Below, piece by piece: positions 1 through 6,807 of a stretch of DNA of 17,552 nt (its first letter is position 1; each line of letters begins with the position of its first letter). The notes under the pieces are model-generated. The model had not been told where the DNA came from, ran no database searches, and was given only the letters and a program-made list of their open reading frames with translations. The translations under genes were made by a program, and so were the position numbers. This DNA comes from Methylococcus sp. UBA6136 (GTDB taxonomy: Bacteria; Pseudomonadota; Gammaproteobacteria; Methylococcales; Methylococcaceae). The stretch is taken from the NCBI GenBank assembly GCA_002423305.1, contig DIVI01000235.1, positions 1 through 17,552 on the forward strand, given 5' to 3'.

Positions 1-72
1 GTCGAAAATCGAGGGGAAGCTCAGCCCCTAGTCTGCCAGACGCACATAGAGGCAAGATCAACCGGAGGCAAC

Positions 73-1839
73 ATGACATTCGACAAACACCTTCATCAGC
101 GTCTGACAGAAATCGAACATCACCCTTTCCAAACCCAAAGCCGTGTCTTACATCGCTCGCTTTGCCTGGGCGCACTGTATTTGCTCACTGCACCCCACTC
201 GGATCTCTCGGCTCATGGCCTGATACAGGATCCACCCGCCCGCAACTGGTTTTGCGGGGCCCTGACCAAACCGGACCAAGTCATCAACGGCACAGCGCAG
301 TTTCCAGTCTGCGGCGACGCTTACCATGCACCCGGCATGGATCCGAATGCTGGCTACAATTTCATGAGTGTATTGACGCACACACGGGGGTATGGCGCAC
401 TGGGTGCTCGAGCCAATGTCTGCGGATATGACTCCGAAACGTGGAAGGGTGGCCCTACCGTTTGGGATCAACCCATCGACTGGCCGACCAATCGGATGTC
501 ACCGGGGGCCAAGACGTTTACTTGGAACATTTCATGGGGCCCCCACTTCTCCGACACGCAGGAATTTCGTTATTGGATCACCAAGCCCGACTTCAAGTAT
601 CAGATTGGCAAGCCTCTCAACTTTGCGGATTTTGATGACCAGCCATTCTGCTCACTGACTTATAACGACGCCAATCCGACAGCCAATCCGGCGGTAATAG
701 CCAGTCCGGAAAAATCGAGTTTCAGCACTCAGTGCACCCTTCCAAACCGCACCGGCAGACATGTGATTTATGCTGAGTGGGGGCGTAACTTTTACACCTA
801 TGAGCGCTTTCATGGTTGTGTGGATGCTCAGTTCGACTTCAACACTCCTCCACAACCGCTGGATGCCAATCTGATCACCACACCCCAGGTGACCGAAATT
901 AACGGCGAAGCCAGCTTGCTTCTCGATGGAAGCCCGTCGCAGGGAGACGCGCTGCATTATCAATGGTCTATCAATGCGGCGGAGCCGGCGTTATATCAAC
1001 TGGAGAATGCAAGCCAAAAAATCGCGACCCTCCATTATCTCAACCCGACCACCGAGGGGAGACTCAAGGTGACCTTGACTGTTTCCGATGGTGTCAGCAC
1101 CAATAGCGAAACGCTTACGCTCATTCACAAGCCGGCAATTTCATCTGCCTGGTTGGATTTGGGACAGTTGGCCGCCCTGGCACAACCCCTGCGAATTGGT
1201 GACGCGATTGCACTGCGCACCGTCACAGAATTAGGCATCGATACCTACTGGCCCATGCAGCCTGTCACATTACAGGATGCAAACGCATGGACCTTGCAGC
1301 TGGCTAAAGCCATCAACGGCCAGGGCGGGCCGGTTCGGATTGGTGCCCTGGACGCACAGGGAAACATCAGTCTGAGCCAGCAGGAGTATTTGAACCGGAT
1401 TTACATCTTGCCTGGCAGCGGCATCAAGAGCGCTTTCCTGAAAGTCACTTCTTCGCCAGATGCCGCCACGCTTGCAAGTGTTACTCCGATAGTTGCAAAT
1501 AGCAGCCCTTGGTATCACGAGTCCCAAATCCGCCTCAGCCACGCTCAGCCCATCACTTCCCTGAAGTTGAGCATCACGTTGCAAAAGACCCAAGGATGGA
1601 CTCTAAACGGCTTGTACAATACCGTCGGCGGAAAGATTCGGCAGTCTACTCGAGGCTCCAATCAGACGCTGTTCTATGAGTTCGAGCTTATGCCAGGGCA
1701 AACTCTGGAACCCGCGCAATCCCGCATCTTTGCCGCTCAGGCCAACGGAAGGGGCAAAAGTCACCCCACAAGCGGTGACAATTTCCGCATGACCTATACC
1801 ATGGGCGGCATAACCCACTCGAGTAGCGGACGGTTTTGA
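73..1839 (+). CDS. Secreted AA10 lytic polysaccharide monooxygenase, multidomain (GbpA-like)
   Basis: Predicted copper enzyme that oxidatively cleaves chitin or cellulose outside the cell. The start has a GGAGG at 64-68. An unusually long N-region precedes a short hydrophobic core (about residues 29-41), with likely cleavage after Ala47, so His48 becomes the mature N-terminus, the first ligand of the copper histidine brace. His158 in WGPHFSD is the probable second brace ligand, and a YWITK motif follows as in AA10 enzymes. The catalytic domain runs to about 257. A PKD-like domain (about 270-352, ending in VSDG) follows, then a region resembling GbpA domain 2 (about 360-447: 'LRIGDAIALR', 'LAKAING', 'NRIYIL'), then a C-terminal beta-type module (about 455-588), possibly carbohydrate-binding. 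The family call is firm; the substrate is unknown. Base composition looks lower in GC than soxC (48% in the line 601-660, hand count), hinting at transfer. Confidence 0.9.
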   Translation: MTFDKHLHQRLTEIEHHPFQTQSRVLHRSLCLGALYLLTAPHSDLSAHGLIQDPPARNWFCGALTKPDQVINGTAQFPVCGDAYHAPGMDPNAGYNFMSVLTHTRGYGALGARANVCGYDSETWKGGPTVWDQPIDWPTNRMSPGAKTFTWNISWGPHFSDTQEFRYWITKPDFKYQIGKPLNFADFDDQPFCSLTYNDANPTANPAVIASPEKSSFSTQCTLPNRTGRHVIYAEWGRNFYTYERFHGCVDAQFDFNTPPQPLDANLITTPQVTEINGEASLLLDGSPSQGDALHYQWSINAAEPALYQLENASQKIATLHYLNPTTEGRLKVTLTVSDGVSTNSETLTLIHKPAISSAWLDLGQLAALAQPLRIGDAIALRTVTELGIDTYWPMQPVTLQDANAWTLQLAKAINGQGGPVRIGALDAQGNISLSQQEYLNRIYILPGSGIKSAFLKVTSSPDAATLASVTPIVANSSPWYHESQIRLSHAQPITSLKLSITLQKTQGWTLNGLYNTVGGKIRQSTRGSNQTLFYEFELMPGQTLEPAQSRIFAAQANGRGKSHPTSGDNFRMTYTMGGITHSSSGRF

Positions 1840-1967
1840 ACTGCCCCCAAGGTCTGCTACCGCAACATTTCTTCTGCAAGGCAAGGCTTGACAGCGCATA
1901 GGGCCAAGCCAGAGGATTCAGCCTAGCCGACCACAGGGCAGCGATCCATGTTTGCAAATGATGAAGC

Positions 1968-1986
1968 CCCCCGGCTTTGCCGGGGG
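1968..1986. terminator. GC-rich hairpin between the LPMO and LysR genes
   Basis: Bases 1968-1975 (CCCCCGGC) pair perfectly with 1979-1986 across a TTT loop, an 8-bp very GC-rich stem. It lies about 130 bases past the LPMO stop. There is no T-run on the plus strand (CCTCCCC follows), so it is not a textbook intrinsic terminator, though its position suits one for the LPMO transcript. The rest of 1840-2078 has a weaker inverted repeat (GGCTTG at 1885-1890, CAAGCC at 1905-1910) and no gene or convincing promoter that I can support. Confidence 0.45.
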
Positions 1987-2078
1987 CCTCCCCTCCAACT
2001 TGTACCTGGGCATCAAAGCGACAAGACTGCCTCGATGACAAAAAGCCCTCAAAATACTGACCCAATGGAGGGTGGTCC

Positions 2079-3026
2079 ATGATTAACCTGCGCAGTGTAG
2101 ACCTGAATCTCCTCACCATATTCGAAGCTGTCTACGAGGAGCAGAGCCAGGTACGCGCCTCCGAGCGCCTGTGCATGACCCAACCCGCGGTGAGCAATGC
2201 CCTGGCCCGCCTTCGTTATCTGGTTAATGATCGCTTGTTCGAGGGCCGCACCAAGGGCTTGACACCAACACCTCGGGCTGATGAGCTCTACATTCAGGTG
2301 CATGCTGCCCTGACAAATATTAGGCATGAGCTTTCCGACCAGTCAGCTTTTGACCATCTCACCTCTTTTCGAACTTTTTCCCTCTCCGTTTCCTTCAGTG
2401 GCGGAGTCACTTTTGCACCCCGTCTTTACGCTTGCTTCCAATCCCAAGCACCCAACGCTCAGCTGATTTTTCGCACGATTGACCCCGCAGTACAGATCCC
2501 GAATCTGTTGCGAACGCACCAGCTTGATCTTGCGCTTCACCCCGGCCATTTCGACGACCCGCAACTTGAGCAGGTGGTCCTGATTGAAGATAGTTTGGTC
2601 ATCATGGTCAGATCAGATCATCCCCGCATTAAAGACAAACCGACGCAGGAAGCCTGCTTGCGGGAAAAATACGTGGCCGCCTACCGACTACTCCAAAACG
2701 CACATGATGTCGCCCTGAACACCTTCATGACGGAAATTCGGGAACGCACCGTCATGGAGGTCGCCAATACCCTGGTAGTCGCCAACACTGTGAGACAGAC
2801 CGACCTGCTGGCAATCACCAATCGCCAGATGGCCTTGGTGTGTCGTGAGTGGTTAGGTATTGACTTTTACCCGCTCCCCGTCGAACAACCCATGTTTCGG
2901 CTTTACCTCGTTTGGCACAAATCACAAACCGATGACCTAGGACATTCATGGCTGAGGGAGCAAATGAAACTCCTGGCCATTGAGAGTCCCTCACCCGCCA
3001 AACACTCCATGCCCGATAAGCTATGA
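2079..3026 (+). CDS. LysR-type transcriptional regulator
   Basis: Predicted DNA-binding regulator of 315 residues, normal length for the family. The N-terminal winged helix-turn-helix is clear: 'VDLNLLTIFEAV' at 7-18, the helix-turn-helix about 22-41 with 'MTQPAVSNALARLR' at 33-46, and the wing with 'LTPTPRADEL' at 61-70. Residues from about 90 form the effector-binding domain. It is the 'DLNLL' type, which includes NodD/LeuO/NahR-like regulators. The start has a GGAGG at 2068-2072. It is followed after 26 bp by soxC on the same strand, so co-transcription and control of soxCD are plausible but inferred; LysR genes more often face their target divergently. A hand count of 2341-2400 gives 45% GC, below the flanking sox genes. 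The effector is unknown. Confidence 0.93.
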   Translation: MINLRSVDLNLLTIFEAVYEEQSQVRASERLCMTQPAVSNALARLRYLVNDRLFEGRTKGLTPTPRADELYIQVHAALTNIRHELSDQSAFDHLTSFRTFSLSVSFSGGVTFAPRLYACFQSQAPNAQLIFRTIDPAVQIPNLLRTHQLDLALHPGHFDDPQLEQVVLIEDSLVIMVRSDHPRIKDKPTQEACLREKYVAAYRLLQNAHDVALNTFMTEIRERTVMEVANTLVVANTVRQTDLLAITNRQMALVCREWLGIDFYPLPVEQPMFRLYLVWHKSQTDDLGHSWLREQMKLLAIESPSPAKHSMPDKL

Positions 3027-3052
3027 TCGGTGCCAAAAAAGGGTACAGAACC

Positions 3053-4333
3053 ATGACTGAAGATCACCCGCTCACTGATGACCATTTACAGTCAGTCGCC
3101 GGGGGGGGACTCTTGGACAGGCGGTTATTCCTGCGCCAGAGCCTAGCGTTCGGGACGGGAACCGGCCTGCTACTGGCCGGGATGGACGCAACAGGCGCCG
3201 AGTTGCCGGCTTGGCAGAAGACACCAGGAGCTCCTTTTAGCAACTACGGCCAGCCCTCGCCCCACGAGAAGGAGGCCATCCGCTGGGTTTCGGCCAACAG
3301 CGGCGCGCCCGGCAATGGCATTTCCTGGACACCGCTGCACAAGCTGGAGGGAATGATCACGCCGAACGGGCTTCACTTCGAACGCCATCACAACGGCGTG
3401 CCGCAGATCAATCCCGACCGCCACCGGTTGAGTTTGCATGGCCTGTTCCGCAATCCCGTGAGCTTCTCGGTCGAGGATTTGCTGCGCTACCCGCTGGTCT
3501 CGCGCATATGCTTCGTCGAGTGCGGCGGCAACAGCAATGCCGGCTGGCACGAGGAACCGATTCAGACGCCGGTCGGGTATTTCCATGGGCTGGCCTCCTG
3601 CTCCGAATGGACCGGCATTCCGCTGTCTACGCTGCTGGACGAGGCCGGTCTGCAACCCGATGCCCGCTGGGTGATCGCCGAAGGGGCCGACGCCGCCGGG
3701 ATGAATATCAGCATACCGATCGAGAAGGCGCTGGACGACACCTTGGTTGCGCTATACCAGAATGGCGAGCGCATCCGGCCCGAGAATGGCTATCCGCTGC
3801 GGCTGATCCTGCCAGGCTGGGAGGCGGTGCTGAACGTCAAATGGCTGCAGCGGCTGCAGGCGGCGAGGGAGCCCGTCATGGCCCGCAACGAGACATCGAA
3901 GTACACCGAGCTGCAGCCCTCGGGCAAGGCGCGGCAGTTCACCTTCCTGATGGACGCCAAGTCGCTGATCACCCAGCCGTCACCGGGCTACAAGCTGCGC
4001 GGTCCCGGTCTGTATCAGATTTCCGGGCTAGCCTGGAGCGGACGCGGCAAGGTCCGCAAGGTCGAAGTGTCGGCCGATGGCGGCAAGAGCTGGGCCGAGG
4101 CGGCGCTGCAGGAGCCGGTCATGTCCAAGAGCTTCACCCGTTTCCGCCTGCCCTGGCGGTGGGATGGCTCGCCCTTGGTACTGAAAAGCCGGGCCATCGA
4201 CGAAACCGGCTATCAGCAACCGGAACGCGCCGCGCTGGTCGCCGAACGCGGCCGCAACGGTTATTTCCACTACAACGCCATCGTGTCCTGGGCGGTCGCG
4301 CCGGACGGGAGCCTGAGCCATGTCTATGCGTGA
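3053..4333 (+). CDS. soxC: Sulfane dehydrogenase molybdenum subunit SoxC
   Basis: Molybdopterin subunit of the periplasmic SoxCD complex, which oxidises the sulfane sulfur carried by SoxYZ. I chose the ATG at 3053 (426 residues) because AAAGGG lies 9 bases upstream; an in-frame ATG at 3023 overlaps the LysR stop but has no ribosome site. The N-terminus 'GGLLDRRLFLRQ' with Arg23-Arg24 is a Tat signal, expected for a cofactor-bearing protein exported folded. 'VECGGNS' contains Cys157, the probable Mo ligand of the sulfite-oxidase fold. 'SEWTGIPLSTLL', 'ETSKYTEL', 'LAWSGRGKVRKVEVS' and 'DETGYQQP' are typical of SoxC, the last two in the C-terminal dimerisation domain. In the usual 'GWEGN.NVKWL' stretch this protein reads 'GWEAVLNVKWL' (about 255-265), a small deviation. 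It overlaps soxD by 14 bp. SorA-type sulfite dehydrogenase is the alternative, less likely. Confidence 0.94.
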   Translation: MTEDHPLTDDHLQSVAGGGLLDRRLFLRQSLAFGTGTGLLLAGMDATGAELPAWQKTPGAPFSNYGQPSPHEKEAIRWVSANSGAPGNGISWTPLHKLEGMITPNGLHFERHHNGVPQINPDRHRLSLHGLFRNPVSFSVEDLLRYPLVSRICFVECGGNSNAGWHEEPIQTPVGYFHGLASCSEWTGIPLSTLLDEAGLQPDARWVIAEGADAAGMNISIPIEKALDDTLVALYQNGERIRPENGYPLRLILPGWEAVLNVKWLQRLQAAREPVMARNETSKYTELQPSGKARQFTFLMDAKSLITQPSPGYKLRGPGLYQISGLAWSGRGKVRKVEVSADGGKSWAEAALQEPVMSKSFTRFRLPWRWDGSPLVLKSRAIDETGYQQPERAALVAERGRNGYFHYNAIVSWAVAPDGSLSHVYA

Positions 4334-4871
4334 CACCGCACTGCGCCGGCCCCTGGCCGTGACGGCCGTGCTCGGTTGGATAGCCCTGACTGCGGCAGTC
4401 GCCGCCGCGCCGGAAGGCCCCAAGCTGGGTAAACCACTGAGCCCGGCAGACATCGCCGCCATGGACATCAACGTCTTCCCAGACGGCAGCGGCTTGCCAT
4501 CCGGCAAGGGCACGGCATTGGAAGGCAAAGCCATCTATGACGCTCAATGTGCGGCGTGCCACGGACCCAAAGGTACCGGCGGCAGCGCCGGCGAACTGGC
4601 AGGTGGCTCGGCGCTGGACGGGCCCCATCCCGATCAGACCGTCGGCAATTACTGGCCATATGCCACCACAATCTTTGATTTCGTCCGAAGGTCCATGCCG
4701 CTGAACGCGCCGCGGAGTCTCAGTGACGATCAGGTCTACGCCGTCACCGCCTATCTGCTGAATATCAACGCACTGATCGGCGAAACCGCCGAGATGAATG
4801 CGAAGACGCTCCCCGAGGTGCACCTGCCGAACCGGGAGGGCTTCGTCCGAATCTGGCCAAACAGCCATTGA
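4320..4871 (+). CDS. soxD: SoxD-like monohaem cytochrome c subunit of sulfane dehydrogenase
   Basis: Periplasmic cytochrome c that takes electrons from SoxC. 183 residues: a signal peptide of about 28-30 residues ending in 'AVAAA', one haem site CAACH (Cys77, Cys80, His81) and the probable distal ligand Met126 in 'RRSMP'. The sequences 'NYWPYATTIFDF', 'PRSLSDDQVYAVTAYLL' and 'LPNREGF' resemble SoxD. It has a single haem, so it is the short SoxD form rather than the longer dihaem protein known from Paracoccus. The start overlaps the end of soxC by 14 bp and has GGAG at 4308-4311, indicating coupled translation. A strong hairpin begins a few bases after its stop. No other sox gene is in the window, so SoxXA, SoxYZ and SoxB must be elsewhere if the pathway is complete. 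Confidence 0.9.
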   Translation: MSMRDTALRRPLAVTAVLGWIALTAAVAAAPEGPKLGKPLSPADIAAMDINVFPDGSGLPSGKGTALEGKAIYDAQCAACHGPKGTGGSAGELAGGSALDGPHPDQTVGNYWPYATTIFDFVRRSMPLNAPRSLSDDQVYAVTAYLLNINALIGETAEMNAKTLPEVHLPNREGFVRIWPNSH

Positions 4872-4876
4872 CCGAC

Positions 4877-4917
4877 ATGCAAAAGGCGCAGCGGTTTAGC
4901 CGCTGCGCCTTTTGCAT
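4877..4917. terminator. Bidirectional intrinsic terminator between soxD and the convergent helical-repeat gene
   Basis: An 18-bp perfect stem (4877-4894 pairing with 4900-4917) with a 5-base loop TTTAG. The stem contains AAAA on one side and TTTT on the other, so each strand has GC-rich pairing followed by a T-run. It starts 5 bases after the soxD stop and lies downstream of the convergent gene ending at 4959, so it can serve both. A second, GC-only hairpin (4931-4936 with 4942-4947) sits between it and the minus-strand stop. Confidence 0.88.
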
Positions 4918-4958
4918 GATCAGCCTCCGACCGGCCCCGCCGGCCGGGAGTGAGAACT

Positions 4959-5666
4959 TCAAGCTTTGTTGCTGGAGTCTTCCTTCAGCTTGTCGGCCGA
5001 CGCCTGAATATGTTCGCCGGCCTTCTCTAGCGTCTCACCAGCATCCTCGACCAATGAGCCTGCCGCTGAGGCAACTTTTTCCGCCTCGCTCTTGGCGCGC
5101 GCCGCCAGAGTTTCTGCAGTTTCTTGCAGGTCATCCAGGCTTTCCTTCGCCTCACCGACCCATTCGTTCGCCCTGGCTGCAAGCTTCTCGGCACTTGCCT
5201 TAAGCTCGCCCAGCTCCTCCTTCGCCTCAGCCAAGGCACTGGTCGCCGTGGCGGCGGCCTTGTCCGCCACACCCGCGACGGTTTTGCTGACATCGTCCGA
5301 CTTCTCGCGAACCTCGGCCGTGATTTCTTCGACGGACTCGCGAACGTCCTCGGCCACTTCGCTGAGCGTCTCACGCGCTTTATCGACCAGACCAGGCGCG
5401 GACTCCTTCACCTCTTCAACCAGCTCTTCGGCCACGTCGGCAAGCTTGTCGACGACCCCGCTCATTTTCTCGCGAGCCTCACCCACCAGCTCGCTGGAGG
5501 TTCTGGCGATCTTGTCCGCCGCTTCCCTCGCATCATTGGCCACTTCGTTGACCGCCTCGGAAGCTTCCTGCACCACCGGTGCCGTCTTGCCGGACAGCGT
5601 ATCCACCACATGCTTGACCGTTTTCAGGATCGAGCCGAACAAACCTTCGCCATTGCCGTTGGTCAT
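4959..5666 (-). CDS. Helical charged-repeat protein (apolipoprotein/LEA-like), function unknown
   Basis: 235 residues with no recognised enzymatic domain. After a short N-terminus ('GLFGSILKTVKHVVDTL', amphipathic) the protein from about 30 to 232 is nearly continuous predicted amphipathic helix, rich in Ala, Glu, Lys, Ser, Val and Asp, with only two prolines (30, 91), one Trp (169) and no Cys. Loosely repeated units such as 'EAREKMSGVVDKLADVAEE' and 'DKARETLSEVAEDVRES' recur with about 11-residue spacing, resembling apolipoprotein A-type, LEA-like or phasin-like proteins. No signal peptide or membrane span, so probably cytoplasmic. GAGGAG at 5673-5678 lies 6 bases before the ATG. It is monocistronic, with its own candidate promoter, and ends at the shared terminator. 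A membrane- or lipid-surface-binding or stress-protective role would fit but is inference. Confidence 0.85.
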   Translation of the reverse strand: MTNGNGEGLFGSILKTVKHVVDTLSGKTAPVVQEASEAVNEVANDAREAADKIARTSSELVGEAREKMSGVVDKLADVAEELVEEVKESAPGLVDKARETLSEVAEDVRESVEEITAEVREKSDDVSKTVAGVADKAAATATSALAEAKEELGELKASAEKLAARANEWVGEAKESLDDLQETAETLAARAKSEAEKVASAAGSLVEDAGETLEKAGEHIQASADKLKEDSSNKA

Positions 5667-5754
5667 CGTTATCTCCTCATTTTTTGGTTGTTTCTAAGGC
5701 CGCAGGGGCACTTTTTTGGAATCCCGGCTCTTTCAGCCAGTCATTTCAATGGGA

Positions 5755-5783
5755 ACGATACTCCCCATCACGTGTACTGTAAA
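5755..5783 (-). promoter_or_regulatory. Candidate sigma70-type promoter of the helical-repeat gene
   Basis: Read on the minus strand: TTTACA (5778-5783) as -35, 17 bases, then TATCGT (5755-5760) as -10; five and four matches to consensus. It is about 90 bases upstream of the start at 5666. The gap 5667-5957 (291 bp) between the divergent genes otherwise shows no recognisable gene or RNA, and I saw no convincing plus-strand promoter for the membrane-protein gene. Confidence 0.35.
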
Positions 5784-5957
5784 AGCGATTTCAGATCCAT
5801 CAGACTGCTCCCGCTTGTCCATTGTGAAAATGAAGCCGTTCACTGAGCCCACCCCAAGACTGGACGATCGCGCAATCGATGGCCAAAATCCTCGTGCCGG
5901 GACAGCATAAACCAGCCCTTATTCCTCTTTTTCAAAACCGACACAGGCATCATCACC

Positions 5958-6785
5958 TTGATTGAATCCCTTCTCTGGTCCTTGACCCATCGCCCATATG
6001 TCACGCTGTTCATGGTGTTCTTTCTGGCCCTGTCATGGCGAGAACAGGGCTGGCTACGCACCAAGCTGTGGGTAGCCAGCAGCTATCTGATCGCGCTGTC
6101 AGCGGAATGGGGCAGCATCAACCACGGCATTCCTTTTGGTGATTACACCTATCACTACGAAGCTCTGCGTCATGATCTGGTGGTGCTGGGCGTACCGTTT
6201 TTCGACACGCTGTCTTTCTCGTTTCTAAGTTACGTCAGTTTTTCCTTCGCGCAGTTCTTCATGTCGCCGCTGTCAGTGCGGGGTTGGGATGTGCAACGGG
6301 TGACCTCCAGCGAAATTCGGCACGCCTGGGCGACGTTGCTGCTGGGGTCGTTTCTGATGATGGTGGTGGACTGGATCGTCGACCCGATCGCTAATCTGGG
6401 CGAGTTCTGGTTCCTGGGCAAGATTTATCACTACCCCAATCCCGGCGTGCATTTCGACGTGACGTTTGCCAACTACTGTGGCTGGTTTGCCGTGGCGCTA
6501 GCCACGTTGCTGGTTAATCGCGCGATTGACCAAGCCCTGATCCGGCACGCGGGCGTGGAACCGGTGCATGCAACCTGGCCGGGACAAGGGCTGTTCGCAC
6601 CACTATTCTGGGCAGGGATTGTCGGCTTTCAACTGGGGGTGACCTGGTGGGTGGCGCTAAGCGGCCAGCCCGGGCTGGATGGCGAACGCACGCTGCTGCA
6701 AGCGGTGACAGGCAGTTACATTCTGGCGCCGATACTGGTTCTGGCTTTCATGCAGCTGGTAAAACCTGCCAACCGCGTTCCATGA
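5958..6785 (+). CDS. CruF/DUF422-family integral membrane protein (carotenoid hydratase-like)
   Basis: 275 residues with about seven hydrophobic segments (roughly 12-26, 36-50, 82-103, 122-140, 171-187, 213-234, 250-268). 'AEWGSINHGIPFGDYTYHY' (49-67), 'LGVPFFDTLSF' and 'MMVVDWIVDPIA' followed by 'NYCGWF' match the pattern of the carotenoid biosynthesis family PF04240, whose characterised members (CruF) hydrate carotenoid ends. No carotenoid synthesis gene is nearby, so the activity is unproven. The start is a TTG at 5958 with no clear ribosome site; the frame is open back to a stop at 5844-5846 but has no ATG or GTG upstream. The next in-frame ATG (6009) would cut into the first membrane segment. 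It converges on queC. Family call good, start uncertain. Confidence 0.8.
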   Translation: MIESLLWSLTHRPYVTLFMVFFLALSWREQGWLRTKLWVASSYLIALSAEWGSINHGIPFGDYTYHYEALRHDLVVLGVPFFDTLSFSFLSYVSFSFAQFFMSPLSVRGWDVQRVTSSEIRHAWATLLLGSFLMMVVDWIVDPIANLGEFWFLGKIYHYPNPGVHFDVTFANYCGWFAVALATLLVNRAIDQALIRHAGVEPVHATWPGQGLFAPLFWAGIVGFQLGVTWWVALSGQPGLDGERTLLQAVTGSYILAPILVLAFMQLVKPANRVP

Positions 6786-6787
6786 TG

Positions 6788-6807
6788 AGCCTGAGCCGAG
6801 TCAGGCT
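6788..6807. terminator. Short hairpin between the convergent CruF-like gene and queC
   Basis: AGCCTGA (6788-6794) pairs with TCAGGCT (6801-6807) around a 6-base loop. It fills the gap between two convergent stop codons, the position of a bidirectional terminator. The stem is only 7 bp and there is no clear T-run, so efficiency is doubtful. Confidence 0.4.

Noticed and set aside
31..41. Inverted repeat GTCTG-C-CAGAC upstream of the monooxygenase gene
   Set aside because: A 5-bp repeat with a one-base spacer is frequent by chance; no promoter elements could be fitted around it.
1888..1916. TTGACA at 1888-1893 as a possible -35 for the LysR gene
   Set aside because: At 17 bases spacing the -10 position reads AGAGGA, which does not resemble TATAAT, and the start is a further 160 bases away.
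5124..5846. 240-codon plus-strand frame opposite the helical-repeat gene
   Set aside because: The minus-strand frame has a strong ribosome site and a coherent helical periodic protein. The plus frame is its antisense and lacks a good initiation site.
5840..6064. 74-codon minus-strand frame divergent from the helical-repeat gene region
   Set aside because: It overlaps the start of the CruF-like gene, resembles no family known to me and has no ribosome site I can support.
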